In this document: piece after piece, positions 25,140 through 35,569 of the stretch | How the letters are laid out: each line of letters begins with the position of its first letter | Numbering within the stretch: the first letter of the stretch is position 1 | Source: Hetaerina americana | Lineage: Eukaryota > Arthropoda > Insecta > Odonata > Calopterygidae | Length of the DNA: 64,000 nucleotides | Assembly: GCA_022747635.1 (NCBI GenBank) | Contig: JAKTNV010000005.1 | Coordinates: forward strand, 45,997,013 to 46,061,012 | Direction of reading: 5' to 3' | The notes under the pieces: model-generated | What the model saw: the letters and a program-made list of their open reading frames with translations, nothing else | Told to the model about the DNA's origin: nothing | Database searches by the model: none | Translations under genes and position numbers: made by a program

Positions 25140-25920
25140 TGGCAGCAACCACCGAAATCAAAGCTGAGAGAAGTGAAGGATCGATGTTGCAAGAGGCCTA
25201 GGGTGTTTCCCAAGTGGGTGTGGAGATAGTCAATTGAATGATCCTCACGTAAGACTTGGACTTGAATAATTAATAAGGCTTAAATTGATTCATTGTTTAG
25301 GATATTATTAAATAAAATGGTGTAAAAAAATTTGGGATCAATTAAAACAAGATTGGGAAAATTTATAATAAAACCAATTATCTCTGCACATTAGATGCAT
25401 TTAAGGAAATTTATGTCAGAGACGATTCTTACATTATCGTTTACCTCAAGCTAGTTACTTTTTTACTCGGTTTAAGAAGAATTAATATTTATTAAGACTT
25501 TTTTATGAATTTAAACGTCAAACATAAAATTAGCAAGTTTTTATTTAACAAACGCCAAGAAGCAGGCATTCGCCAAACGCTAAGCGAGAGATGAGGATTA
25601 TTAAATTCCAAATAAAAAACCGTTTTAATACAATATAAAGTTTAGGAAGTAATACCGGTAAAAATAAACTAAAATAATTGTTGATTGAAGGGATTGTGGG
25701 TTATAATCCATGTGGTATTAACAATTATTCATGAATTTGTACTTGTTGGGTTAGCTTCTGATATTCCAGAAGTCACTTCAAAAAAAGCATTCTGGCCACA
25801 TCATGCGTAGCAAAAACCTTGAACCTAACAGTTCAATTACCTATAATATCTAATTCTACCATAATTTGTATCTATGATTTAGTATTCATAATGAAGTCCA
25901 TATTATTTACAATAAACTGG
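25140..25920. other. Unannotated AT-rich sequence
   Basis: AT-rich sequence between the skewed island and the second mariner relic. The 5' end of that mariner may lie in its last 100 bases, but no terminal repeat was recognised. Confidence 0.35.
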
Positions 25921-25929
25921 CTTTTACTG

Positions 25930-26855
25930 CGCATGAGGCGGTCTTCCACTTCGACAGACCCAAACCCTGTCAAATTGGTGAACGATTTGGTGCGGGCAAA
26001 TCGCCATTTAACTGTTAGGGAGATAGCCGAGGAAGTGAACATTAGCTTTCGATCCTATCAGGCGATTTTTACAGACCTTTTGGGCATGGCGCGCGTCGCA
26101 TCGCGGGTGCTCACTGATGAACAGAGACCAAAACGTGTAGATATTTGTGAGGAACTCCTGGATCGAGCCAAAGCCAAGGCCAACCGAGAGTTTCTTAAAC
26201 CCATTGTAACCTGTGACGAAACCTGGGTTGACGGTTATGATGTTAAGGCAAAGGACCAGTCTTCTCAGTGGAAAGGTCCTCATTCTCCGCGACCAAAGAA
26301 AGCTCGCATATCCATTTCCAATGTGAAGGTCATGCTGAGGTGTTCCTTCGATTAGCAATGGCTGATTCATTACGAATACGTCCTTCAAGTTCAAACCGTC
26401 AACTATGATTTCCACTAAAAGGTTATGAAGAGGCTGAAGGTCGCAGTGAGCCGAAAGAGGCCGGACATGTGGAGAAACAATTCATGGCGTTTCCACCACG
26501 ATAACGCGCTGGCTCACACGGCGCTGATCGTGACAGACTTTTTCGCCAGAAACGGAACTTCCTTGATCCCGCACTCACCCTACTTTCCAGGCATGGCCCC
26601 TTGAGATTGTTTTTTGTTTCCAAAGTTAAAGTCAACCTTAAAAGGGCGCCGATTTGACTCTATTGCGGACATTTGTGCGGGGGACATGAAGAGGATCCAT
26701 TAGGCGGCTTACCAGGCAGGGTTCATGAGCTGGAAGAAACGTTGGCAAAGGTGTTTCATCAGCCAAGGTATGTACTTTGAGGGTGATAAGTTCGATTAAG
26801 TTGTATCCGTCGAAATCAACAAGTTATAAAATCTGTCCTGTCTTGTTTTCATCAC
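25930..26855 (+). mobile_element. Mariner transposase pseudogene
   Basis: The plus strand carries most of a mariner transposase broken by stops. It starts at about SSTSTDPNPVKLVNDLV (25,952), with TVREIAEEVNISFRSYQAIF and LTDEQRPKRVDICEELLDRA following. The first catalytic aspartate is present in CDETWVDGYD (near 26,212-26,241), followed by QSSQWKGPHSPRPKKAR and NVKVMLRCSFD. In-frame stops occur after this point, for example at 26,353. The second motif survives as HHDNALAHTA (26,499-26,528) and the third as MAP-stop-DCFLFPKLK (26,591-26,625). The end is readable as FMSWKKRWQRCF and MYFEGDKFD up to about 26,798. The N-terminal DNA-binding helices are missing or unrecognisable. It cannot encode an active enzyme. 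It belongs to a different mariner lineage from the 19 kb copy, judging by residue differences around shared motifs. Confidence 0.9.
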
Positions 26856-26860
26856 AACTT

Positions 26861-26871
26861 GTGTGTGTGTG

Positions 26872-26928
<57 letters not shown>

Positions 26929-27040
26929 TTATTTATATATATGTATATATATACATATATATATATGTATATATATATACATATATATAAACATATACAT
27001 ATATGTATATATATATACACACATATATATGTATATATAG
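26861..27040. repeat. (TG)n/(TA)n microsatellite with TATG interruptions
   Basis: A GT run at 26,861-26,872 leads into about 45 bases of pure AT alternation, then imperfect repeats of the ATATGT and ATACAT type as far as 27,040. It abuts the 3' end of a minus-strand SINE and may have grown partly from that SINE's tail. Confidence 0.9.
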
Positions 27041-27041
27041 A

Positions 27042-27215
27042 GTAGGGGGGCCAGTTCCTTTTCCTGTACCGGTTATGGTTTCCCAGGAAGGCCTGGTACC
27101 CGAAAAATCACTTTAGCTTCAGTGGAGCTGCAGGTTCCCAGTGCCTTGCCCGAGAATCGAACCCGGGACCCTCTGGTCAGCAGTCCAACGCTCTACCCAC
27201 TGGACTACTGCGACC
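27042..27215 (-). mobile_element. tRNA-derived SINE, family A, copy 1
   Basis: Read on the minus strand, the element begins with a tRNA-like head: an A box TAGTCCAGTGG (27,197-27,207) and a B box GGTTCGATTC (27,154-27,163), correctly spaced for an internal RNA polymerase III promoter. A non-tRNA body follows, containing GGTACC, CTTCCTGGGAAACC and CAGGAAAAGGAACTGG. The same body and head occur at 30.88-31.04 kb and 59.99-60.17 kb, so this is a dispersed repeat and not a tRNA gene. SINEs depend on a LINE-encoded reverse transcriptase for movement. The copy lies between two TA arrays. It is the best preserved of the three copies. Confidence 0.85.
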
Positions 27216-27218
27216 TAC

Positions 27219-27262
27219 TAATAGTAGTAATATATATATATATATATATATTACTACTATTA
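27219..27262. repeat. 44-bp perfect palindrome around a (TA)n core
   Basis: TAATAGTAGTAA on the left is mirrored by TTACTACTATTA on the right around an alternating TA core. The 44 bases are fully self-complementary. It sits immediately 5' (in minus orientation) of the SINE head. Confidence 0.8.
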
Positions 27263-27284
27263 TATTTATACTACTAAAAGATTC

Positions 27285-28740
27285 CGGAAAATATGAGACA
27301 TTAAGTCTGCATGGATTCGTAGCATCGATGAGGAAAGAATCTGGCCAGAAGACTTGGTAAGATTAGTGTTAATTCCGAATCCGAAAAAGGTAAAGGCTAC
27401 ATCATGTTAGGACTACAGAACAATAAGTTTGATTTATCACGCAGCTGGAGTGGTTCTCAGGATAATAAACAAAAGGATGCAGAGCAGGCCAATGATTACT
27501 CAGGGGATGATCAGTTTGGGTTTAGGAAAGGGAGAAACACGCGCAATGCCATTGAAGTAATAAGGTCAATAATTGAGAAAAATATAAAATATAATCAGGA
27601 CGTATTTACCTATTTCGTATATTTCGAAAGGGCGATTGATAGAGTGAATCGGGAAAAACTAATGAGTATATTGCAGAAAATAGGAATAGATTGGAAGGAC
27701 AGGAAGCTAATCTGTAGCCTGTACTCAAACTTCTTACGTGAGAGTGGGGGACGGAGAGTTCGGATGGGCAGTGTTAGGAAGAGGTGTAAGGCAGTGTCGT
27801 CCATTATCACCGGTGCTATTCAACGTATATGTGGAGAAAAAGATTAAAGAGGCATGGGAAGAACTGGAGGTAGGAATGAAAGTGGGCGGGGAATTCGTAG
27901 AATCAGTGAGGTTTGCTGATGACCAAGCTTTAGTTTGTCAGTCAGCCAAAGGGTTGCAAGCATTGCTGAGTGAATTGGAAATTCAGTACGAGAGATATGG
28001 AATGAGAATCAATATTAATAAAACAAAGGTTATGCGATTTTCTAGAAAGAAAAGGGCTAAGCTTAACATTAAAACAGGAGGGCAAACACTAGAGCAGGTA
28101 GAACAGTTGACGTATTTCGGTAGTGTTTTGGACCAACACGGCCAAAGTATTACTACGGAGGACGTAAGGAGAAGAATTGCGCTAGGCAAAGAGGCTTTCA
28201 CTAGGAGGAGGGAGTTGATGACGGGGACTTTGAGTAAGGATGTTAAGAAAAGACTCGTAAAAACTTTAATTTGGAGCGTAGCTATGTACGGCGCGGAAAC
28301 GTGGTCATTTGAAGCAGGAGGATAGACGTTGATTGGAGGCTTTTGAAATGTGGGTTTGGAGAAGAATGGAGAAGGTGAAATGGACCGAGAAGAAAACGAA
28401 TGAGGAAGTACTTGGCATGGTGGGCGAAGAGAGGAGTTTGTTGGGAGAAATCCTATGGAGGCAGGAAAAATGGATGAAAGGCGTATTAATCGGCAGTAGG
28501 ATGTTGAAGACTGTAATATAGGGGAGAATGTTAGGCAAACGAGGAAAGGGCAGGAAAAGGATAGGGATGTTGGACGTGATGAAGGGAGGAAGGAAGATCT
28601 CAGAGATGAAGAGGGACCTGATGTAGAGTAGGTTTGCTGGATTTTGTGTTTTGTTAGGAGTAATAAAATGTTTGTTTGGTAGTTCTGTCCATCCAAAAAC
28701 CTACCTTAAAAGGTAGATTGCTTACTAATAATAATAATAT
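27285..28740 (+). mobile_element. LINE (non-LTR retrotransposon) reverse transcriptase pseudogene
   Basis: A 5'-truncated LINE spans three frames. Near 27,339 the frame reads IWPEDLVRLVLIPNPKK and, after a stop, DYRTISLI. It then shifts to DDQFGFRKGRNTRNAIEVI (27,503-27,559) and FVYFERAIDRVNREKL. Here the first catalytic aspartate of the usual VDFxKAFD motif is Tyr. Another shift near 27,735 leads to GVRQCRPLSPVLFN and FADDQALVC, whose FADD (27,912-27,923) keeps the catalytic aspartate pair. The C-terminal region ends with MYGAETW, EAFEMWVWRRMEKVKWTEKK and NEEVLG. No endonuclease domain is present. The 3' end is a hairpin followed by an ATA-type tail (28,691-28,740). The clade is uncertain; the C-terminal pattern is reminiscent of RTE-like elements. 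Reading frames on the minus strand here are shadows. Confidence 0.9.
28691..28740 (+). other. LINE 3' end hairpin and simple tail
   Basis: ATCCAAAAAC is followed by CTACCTTAAAAGGTAG, a perfect 7-bp stem with a 2-base loop, and then a TAATAATAA tail. LINE reverse transcriptases commonly recognise a 3' RNA hairpin, so this is probably the element's recognition site. The same unit recurs at 42,192-42,240. Confidence 0.7.
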
Positions 28741-28929
28741 ATACATATATGATATAACACACACACAGAAAGTCATTGAATTGAAACGATTTATTTTCCA
28801 CAATTTCACATTTATAATTTTTGATAATCTAACAACGTTCATCGCTGAAGATATTGCATGTGTTTTCGATCTTAGCGTGTCTATGAGACAAGAATTCTAG
28901 GCAGAGAAGGATTTCGTGGAGGTATGGTT

Positions 28930-29420
28930 TCGCAGGATCAGTGGAAAGGTGAGGGGGTCATGGATGGGGCCCCTCAGCGGGCAATGACGCGAGAGCCTGG
29001 AGCGAGGTAGAGTGGGACAAAGGGAGGATGTGGAAGTGGAGGGATTCGTTGGTAGGGGACGCACCAAAGAGGGCTACCCGCCCGGAGTGTGGGCAGTAGG
29101 GGTGGCAAAAGGAGGGGGAGGGCCGAGGGGTGCTCGTGTGGGTGGCCTCGGGACGAACGGATCGATCGACCCCAACCGCCGAGGGCCATATGCGGAGATG
29201 GAGGCATGATCGCATGGAGATGGGTGGGGAAGGATGTATGCGGGAGTCTAGGAGTCCGATCCCTTGGTGGCGTCGGCGGTCTCTCTGAGCGGCACTTGCT
29301 GAGTGGGCGGGGGCGTGAGGGAGGGGAAACAGGCCTCTCTCTCTCCACCCCCTTATGCCTCGGTTTGGATCCTTAGCGCCGGCCTCTCCCAGCTCCAAAC
29401 CTCCTTATTTCTTCCAATCC
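28930..29420. other. Purine-rich GC-richer island
   Basis: G/A-rich on the plus strand from 28,930 to about 29,330 with many CpGs (29,150-29,180, 29,270-29,300), turning C/T-rich at 29,335-29,420. Overlapping open frames of 65-146 codons on both strands are driven by the skew, with no domain evidence. Confidence 0.5.
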
Positions 29421-30610
29421 ATTCTGCACTAAACCCCAAAGCTCAGCATGTTATAGCCTTGCCCTTCGTTCGAACGTCTTATTCTCATCAGTCCTACCTC
29501 TTTTTTGGCGTTGCGGGTCACACTAATTCCCACAGAGTTTACAGTGCCCTTTTACAAGGTTTCAGCATATATTGAACCTGGATAGTGCTTGCAATTTGTA
29601 AAGTTTTCAAGCATTATCAATTTTTTTGGCTTTAATTTTGACTGACAGTAGTCTGCATAGTTGCTTATAGAACTATAGCCACTAGAAATGGAAATATGTT
29701 GCTTAGTAGAAAGTGGGTAATGCTCAATGAGTCGTCGTCAATTAATTCCAGATAGTAATATTGAAAATGAATCTCCAGCTAGGTCTTGTTTGACACGTAA
29801 CTTTTAGGAATAAAAAATTGAAGAATAGATAGAATGTGGTGGAGGCGCGAGAATTAATCACAGGAATTGTTGGATTGGCGAGACTAGAGAGCTGAAGCTT
29901 GAACCCAGCGTTTTAATGTGCATGTAGTTATGAAAAATTAACCTACTTCAGGGGAAAAATGCTCATTGGAAAGAATTCATTTTTAAATATCATCTAAAAA
30001 ATACTGATTAACCACCGACGAAATATTTCAACAGGTATTATCTATAATATTGTCCATCATGAGTGTTAATTTACAATCCTCTTTATAATTTAGAAATTAT
30101 AGAAGCCTATCATAAATTCTCATTTACGCCTTAAAGTAGGGCGAGAGTGAGTCAAAATTCTGGTACATTTAATCTTTCATTTTACAGTGATGCCTATAAG
30201 GTCTACTTTCAAAATTATCCCATTCAATGATAAAACGGGCAAAACAACTATGAAAAAATTTAGAAAGTAAATCGGCTTATTCACACCAAGACTTCCTTCA
30301 TGTCCTATACAACATTTTTTTATGTTCTCTACATTTCATATTCAATATTCGTTCATCTCTCCTGTATGAAGCTCGAATAATAATATTCTCCTATGTTATT
30401 CTCTATGAACCAAAACCATGGTCTTGTGGAAGCAGGAGTTACCATACCAGCCTTCATGTAATCATGGTAAATATAAAGCGATAGGAATAAGTATCCGGGG
30501 GCAAAAGTGTTCTCCGATTGCAATTTAAAAGGCGCTTAACATTAATGTTGCCGTGTTCACGAATTGCGCGATGGAAGAACATGTCGGTGTTGAATTCTCT
30601 CAGCAATGGG
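29421..30610. other. Unannotated AT-rich sequence
   Basis: AT-rich sequence without recognisable genes or repeats. The open frame ending at 29,575 is a continuation of island-driven frames. Confidence 0.35.
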
Positions 30611-30618
30611 AGTCTGAT

Positions 30619-30716
30619 GATTAGATGCCTGAATAAAATGATTTATGATTTAGATGATTAGATGATGATTAGAGCACCTGAATAAAATGATCTCATTTTA
30701 TTTAGGTGCTCTAATC
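30619..30716. repeat. Short direct repeat leading into a 24+24 bp palindrome
   Basis: The arms at 30,667-30,690 and 30,693-30,716 are reverse complements with one mismatch, separated by the two bases TC. An additional partial direct copy of the left arm (GATTAGATGCCTGAATAAAA) lies at 30,619-30,638. This looks like a recent fold-back duplication. Confidence 0.85.
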
Positions 30717-30878
30717 TTCCGAGATTTCTCTTAGTAAGTTTAATTAACATCGCTGTTTTCTAATAATGCTTACGTAACTTATGAAACCAAACCAAAGTTT
30801 TCCACCCAAAGGTTAGTTTGATGGGTTGAAAGTAGAGCTCTACTATGGCCAACGGCGCGCGAAATTCACATATCAGCG

Positions 30879-31040
30879 TAGCGGGGCCAGCTCCTTTCCC
30901 TGTGCCGCATATGGTTTCCCAGGAAGATCTGGTACCCGAAAAATTACACAGCTTGGATAAAGATAAGGGTGCCCAAAGGCGTCACCCAGGTTCGAACCAA
31001 GTCCCTCCAGTTAGCTCTACCCAGTGGACTAACTCCTCTA
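30879..31040 (-). mobile_element. tRNA-derived SINE, family A, copy 2
   Basis: In minus orientation this copy has an A-box region ending in TAGTCCACTGGGTAGAGCT (about 31,013-31,032) and a B box GGTTCGAACC (30,989-30,998). The body again has GGTACC, TCCTGGGAAACC and GGGAAAGGAGCTGG. It is shorter than copy 1 around the anticodon region and lacks the TA tail. The plus-strand open frame of 68 codons across it is an artefact. Confidence 0.8.
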
Positions 31041-31960
31041 TGACTTTCTAAAATCCTACGTCTTGCTTGGTATTCGTTATCTGGGTCCAGGGAGAATGCT
31101 TTAATGTACTCTCATTTCTGTGCTAGCGAGGATTTTCTCCTGTCTAGCAAGCAACTCATGCATGCTCGTAATGCACTACTCCACACTACATGGTGACATA
31201 ACAAATAGTGCTTTGAAATTACATTGCCATCTATGTTCTTAATATAAAGAATCAAGAAATACGTCATAAGTAAAATATGTTAAATATTTAAATGAAAATG
31301 CGTGATTAATTGATTATTAGTATTGAAACGTGCGATCTGAAACACTGGTAGATAGCCGTGGAAAATTAATTTCTCTTATTTTGCACAATGGTTAATTTTT
31401 ACAAACTATAGCCTGCCACTATTATATATGCAGTTAAATGACCGGCGTTCTACTTCAACTAGCTTTGCCTACGGCTTGCGGGCAAGCCCTAGAAGTACCT
31501 ACGAAAAGTTTTGTTGAAAACCTTAGCTTCTGCAATTCTCTTATCAAAATATCTATTACTTGGTATACCAGCAAACATCTGAGTTAAAAATTTTCTATTT
31601 AACTCTATCATGGGGTCTAGTTACTCCACATATGCCAATATAGCCTTTTTGATTGGCATGTGAGGTAAAATCACTGCAAACATCAATTTGAAATGTGCGG
31701 TGCGAAGAAAATAACTGTGGCAAATCGGGTCGGAAATACAATCGTTGAGGCAAGAGGAAAAGATAATGTTGTAAGCTGTCGAATTATGGGGGTGGCGGAG
31801 AATGGAAAAAGTGAAATAAATGAAAAGTGAATGAAAAATAAACGAAGAAGCTCTATGAATGGTAAGGAAGGAGATAAAGTCGTTGGGAGTAATTCAATAA
31901 AGGCAGAACAAATGGATGCAGGACTTTTTGAATGGAAATGGAATTTTTAGAATGTGTATC
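31041..31960. other. Unannotated sequence
   Basis: AT-rich sequence. The purine-biased stretch at 31,760-31,940 has wording similar to decayed LINE 3' sequence (GTGGCGGAGAATGGAAAAAG, then GAAGCTCTATGAATGGTAAG, plus-strand orientation), resembling the segment just after the reverse transcriptase at 28.36-28.44 kb. I consider a LINE fragment likely here but could not fix its ends. Confidence 0.4.
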
Positions 31961-31965
31961 AACTT

Positions 31966-32156
31966 GGCGGCGGGGTAACGTCCTCGTCTGCCATTCTAAG
32001 GGTCGCGGGTTCGATTTCCGCCTGGGTAAGTTTCTCTGCATCTAGGACCTGGGTGTTTGGAATTGTGACCATTGTTTTCGTTGTAAATAGTTCGATGTAA
32101 AGGCTAAAATGGGCTGTTTTCAGACTAATACTGATTAAGTAAATAAATAAATAAAT
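31966..32156 (+). mobile_element. tRNA-derived SINE, family B, copy 1
   Basis: The element starts with GGCGGCGGGGTAACGTCCTC, has a B box GGTTCGATTT at 32,008-32,017 and the conserved blocks CGCCTGGGTAAG, GTGACCATTGTT and AGTTCGATGTAAAGGC. It ends in (TAAA)n near 32,156. The copy at 56.66 kb shares this whole order. The minus-strand open frame beginning MQRNLPRRKSNPRPLEW is the SINE head misread as protein, a well-known gene-prediction artefact. Confidence 0.85.
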
Positions 32157-32159
32157 TCT

Positions 32160-33715
32160 CTATTTTCCCACCATCCCCTCCATTGGAATGACAGATAACT
32201 TGAGTTAGAAGGAGGGAAAAAATTGATATGTCGGATGGAATGAAGAGAGGAAGGAAGTATGTGGGGTTGAAGAATGTTTATTTATAACAAAGGTTTTGAA
32301 CAACATGTACGCCATGTTGGGTGGAATGATACTGTGCCTAGAAAGTGAACCTATGACAACCTACCCAAACCAGCAGACTACACTCAGTAATAAAAAAGAT
32401 GCACAGTAAAAAAAGCTTGAGTTTATTCCCAATTTCAATGAATATGCCTTCAAATCGTGAAAATAATTAACCGTTTCGAATTTCTTTCGTAGTCCATTGA
32501 TGAGTTTGTGTACGGCAATATTTTTGAATGATCAGCACTCGGCATCACTCTTTTTTTTCCTTGTAAGGTTCTAAACTCACTGAAAAAAAGTGTATAAAAA
32601 TATTCCCAAGGTCTACTTCCTAGTTGAAATTGTGCCTTAAGAAAGAAATATATTGTGAAATAATTTTGGTACAGTATTTTTACCCTACCAAGATTCCTAC
32701 TGTTACAATTACAACGTACATACCAAGTGTATCCTTTACCTCTTGCTGAAAAGTAAGGAATTAACCAGGCGCAATAGTAATTCTGTTGTTTTCGTAATAT
32801 AGAGATAACTCATTTTTTAGTATAAAGTACTCAAATTAGTTTTTGATTAATAAACTCACTATCTTAAATTGACCAGCCACACACCCAGATTAATGGAGTT
32901 AAATAATTTAGAGAATATTTCAAAATGAAATAGTACATTCCAATGTTCGTTGAATATTTATCCAAAAAATATTTGCAAATGGGAGCAAGAAACAGTTCCG
33001 TTGAAGATTTTTCGCATACGACACTGGCTATATCTTCAAATCAGAACCGAATTTTCGATCGCTGAAAATCGGCGGGTATACTGTATGTAGGTGTATGGTC
33101 CTCAGGGTAGGTTTCCATCAGTGCAGCCAATCGCAGCAGCAGAACCCGGAAACTCAGAACTTCACGCATCAAAGCACTCCTAAAGCCTTCAGCAGAAATG
33201 TAAGTAAATACTATATGCCATGAGTTCAAATATTAAAATGTTTTTGAAAGAACATTTAACAGGCAAGGGCATTAGAATATGTGCAATAATTACGTTACGA
33301 TAATTTTATCGCGTTGACTACACTACCGCCGTGATGATGCATTAGCCCTCCTAATCTTTATCAATATGCTGTGAAGAATGTCCCTGAAATAATGAAGTTT
33401 TTCAGCGTAAATAACAGATAAAATTCTCGGTTTCACTAACCATTTGCTGATTCTCAATCATTTGGCCAACAACCATAGCCTGGCATTGCTCATTAATTTT
33501 TTCCAATTACACTTTCAAGACCGATTTCTCATGAACAAGATGACAAAGTTTTTGACTTCTCCAAAGGTATTTTAAACATGATACTACTAAATGGCAAAAT
33601 ATTCAAAAGGCGTTACGTAGACGTTTTGCTTGACTCCGACCTCTTGATCTGTCTATTATGAGTGACCCTAAGAGGAGCAATTATTAATGCTATCGACAGT
33701 AGAGCTGTAAAGGTC
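32160..33715. other. Unannotated sequence
   Basis: AT-rich sequence. The segment at 32,165-32,320 has purine-biased wording (GGAATGAAGAGAGGAAGGAA) similar to the 3' end of the LINE and may be a continuation of the fragment suspected at 31.76 kb, interrupted by the family B SINE. The 62-codon minus-strand frame at 33,041-33,229 is not recognised. Confidence 0.35.
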
Positions 33716-33719
33716 ACTG

Positions 33720-34215
33720 GAACGCGTAATCCCTGTCACAACGTAAAAGAAGTAGTTCAGGGATAAAGTGTAGCGCTGTATGGATCCGAAACCTGGTCAC
33801 TAAGAGAGGAAATTAGATGATTTTGAGGTGTATGCGAGAAGATATGGAGAATAATTGGGAAAGATTACTTGACAGAGAGTAAGAGAAAAGTTTTGAAAAC
33901 ATTTACGGGGGGAGAAGCGATGATATAACTAGCTAAATTCTAAATAGGCAAGAATAAGTGGTTGGAGGAAATACAGAAATGCAGCAAGGTTTTTAAAGCC
34001 TTATTGGATGGGAAATTTATGGATTACGATGGCATTGAAAGAAAAGGAATTTTACTGCTTGAGGGCTGATAGAAAGTACGAGGAACTGCTGAAGGAAAAT
34101 TATTTAGGGCGAACAAGAAATTGACATGGTATCAGAGACGGTCCAAAAACCCTCCTTTAATTGGTAGACTATTTTGAATGGTTATTCGTAATGGTGTCCA
34201 TTATTGTACAGTTTT
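33720..34215 (+). mobile_element. LINE C-terminal relic
   Basis: Highly decayed, but translation around 33,771-33,815 gives SVALYGSETWSLRE, matching the MYGAETWS block of the 27-28 kb LINE. FEVYARRYGE and traces of the downstream region follow with many stops. Near 34,143 TCCAAAAACC plus a GGTAGA match resembles the LINE 3' end. The wording differs enough to suggest another subfamily or an older insertion. Confidence 0.55.
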
Positions 34216-34296
34216 CCCTTGATGGATATTTTTGCATTAATTAGCTCAAACATTTTACTTCTGAATACCTGTTACTATTATTAGTAAGCCCCAAAG

Positions 34297-34458
34297 AAGC
34301 GAATGAAAGAATACTAGATATTTTCCACAAAACCTTTTACTCAAATAACCAATTTCAACGCATAGGCGTCATCCTCAGGAACTTCGTACACGCGTTGAAA
34401 TTAGTTGTACCAAATAAAATGTTTTTGCGGAAAATACCGAGTATTCTTCTTTAATTCG
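34297..34458. repeat. Head-to-head inverted repeat pair with foldable centre motif
   Basis: The minus strand read from 34,361 (GCGTTGAAATTGGTTATTTG) aligns with the plus strand read from 34,392 (GCGTTGAAATTAGTTGTACC) for about 65 bases, ending in AGTATTCTT on both. The arms are roughly three-quarters identical. The 30-base centre holds, on the minus strand, CTGAGGA (34,378-34,372), one T, the stem GACGC/GCGTT around CTAT, then GAAA. The layout matches the 37.1 kb palindrome. Confidence 0.75.
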
Positions 34459-34794
34459 AAAGTGAATTTCCTCGTAGTCAGGTCAGATTCTATCGATTTC
34501 CTCACAGAATGGTCATATCAGAAAATTATCGGGAATCAATCATTCATTGCTGTTGCTGAAACTGGACCTTAGTTTGATGGTGAGACATACAGGATCACTT
34601 TTAACCTCTAATGGTTCGTAACAATTTGCCTTGGAATCTCTGCAGAAAAGTATGCGGTCTACCCTTGATGTGAAATACGCCGATAAACATTTAGCATATT
34701 AGTAAAAATAGTTTTCAATACATAATTAATTTTACACAAGTGATCGGCAGGGGAGCAAGAGGCGGATATGCATTATTTTCTGTTATTTCAATAT

Positions 34795-35565
34795 ATACTC
34801 GTAGGAAATGGTATGAGAGGCATGGGAATAGATAGAGGGAAAGTAGGCATAGAACTCTTAAAATCAGTTCGAGTTGCGGATGGACGCCGTTAATTAGTCA
34901 GCCATTCAAAGGGATTAATGATGTAGCGCATTGTAGAACAGTACGATACACATTGGATAAGTGTTGATCATAGGAAAATTTATGTAATGAGATTCTTAAT
35001 AAAGGGAAAGGCTGAGATAAATATCAAAGCAGAGGTGCATACACTAAAATAGGCTCGGCTATACTAGAACAGTTCAGTCATATGGAAAATGTTTTGGAGG
35101 AAGGTAGGCAGAGTGGAGTGGCCTTTAAACGAAGCATTGTGTAGGTAGGGAATCGTTAAAAAAGATACGGGTTTTGGTGGCAGGCACCTATAGTAAAGAT
35201 ATAAAGAAAACCCTGGTAAAAACTTTAAAAGAAAGCTTGGTTTTGTGCAACTCGGGAACTTGATCGTTGAGGCAAGAGGATGAGCGTAGATTGGAGGATT
35301 TTAAGTTTCCAGTGTGACGAAGAATGGAAAAAATAAAATGGACAGAATGAAAACATAACGATGAAGCTCTAGGCAAGAGATGAGATATGCGTTTTGGGAG
35401 ACATTTGAAGATGGCAGGAGATACTGAGAGAGTGGAACGTTGAAAGCGGTCATAGAGGGGAGAACGCTGGGAAAGCAAGGTAGAAAGGGGAAGAGAGAAT
35501 AGGCATTTCGGATGAAATTAAAGGTAGAGGTAATTTTGCAGAACAAAACAAAGAGCTATTGCAAC
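34795..35565 (+). mobile_element. LINE reverse transcriptase relic
   Basis: Nucleotide wording follows the 27.8-28.65 kb LINE in order: AGAGGCATGGGAAT, a decayed FADD region (34,867-34,890), AGTCAGCC near 34,899, the region before the AET-like block, then GAGGCAAGAGGATGAGCGTA, GACGAAGAATGGAAAAAATA and GAACGTTGAAAGCGGTCATA. It ends with GGAAAGCAAGGTAGAAAGGG and ATTAAAGG. Every frame is broken and the minus-strand open frames are shadows. It is a distinct and older copy than the one at 27 kb. No hairpin tail was recognised at its 3' end. Confidence 0.8.
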
Positions 35566-35569
35566 CTGT

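Noticed and set aside
24544..25161. 205-codon minus-strand open frame and its overlapping partners
   Set aside because: Pyrimidine-strand composition (S/P/L/F), open in several frames at once, no domain, located in a skewed island.
27154..27207. Genuine tRNA gene
   Set aside because: A and B boxes are present, but no acceptor stem closes and the same unit with a non-tRNA body occurs three times, so it is a SINE.
27983..28696. 237-codon minus-strand open frame
   Set aside because: Antisense shadow of the LINE reverse transcriptase.
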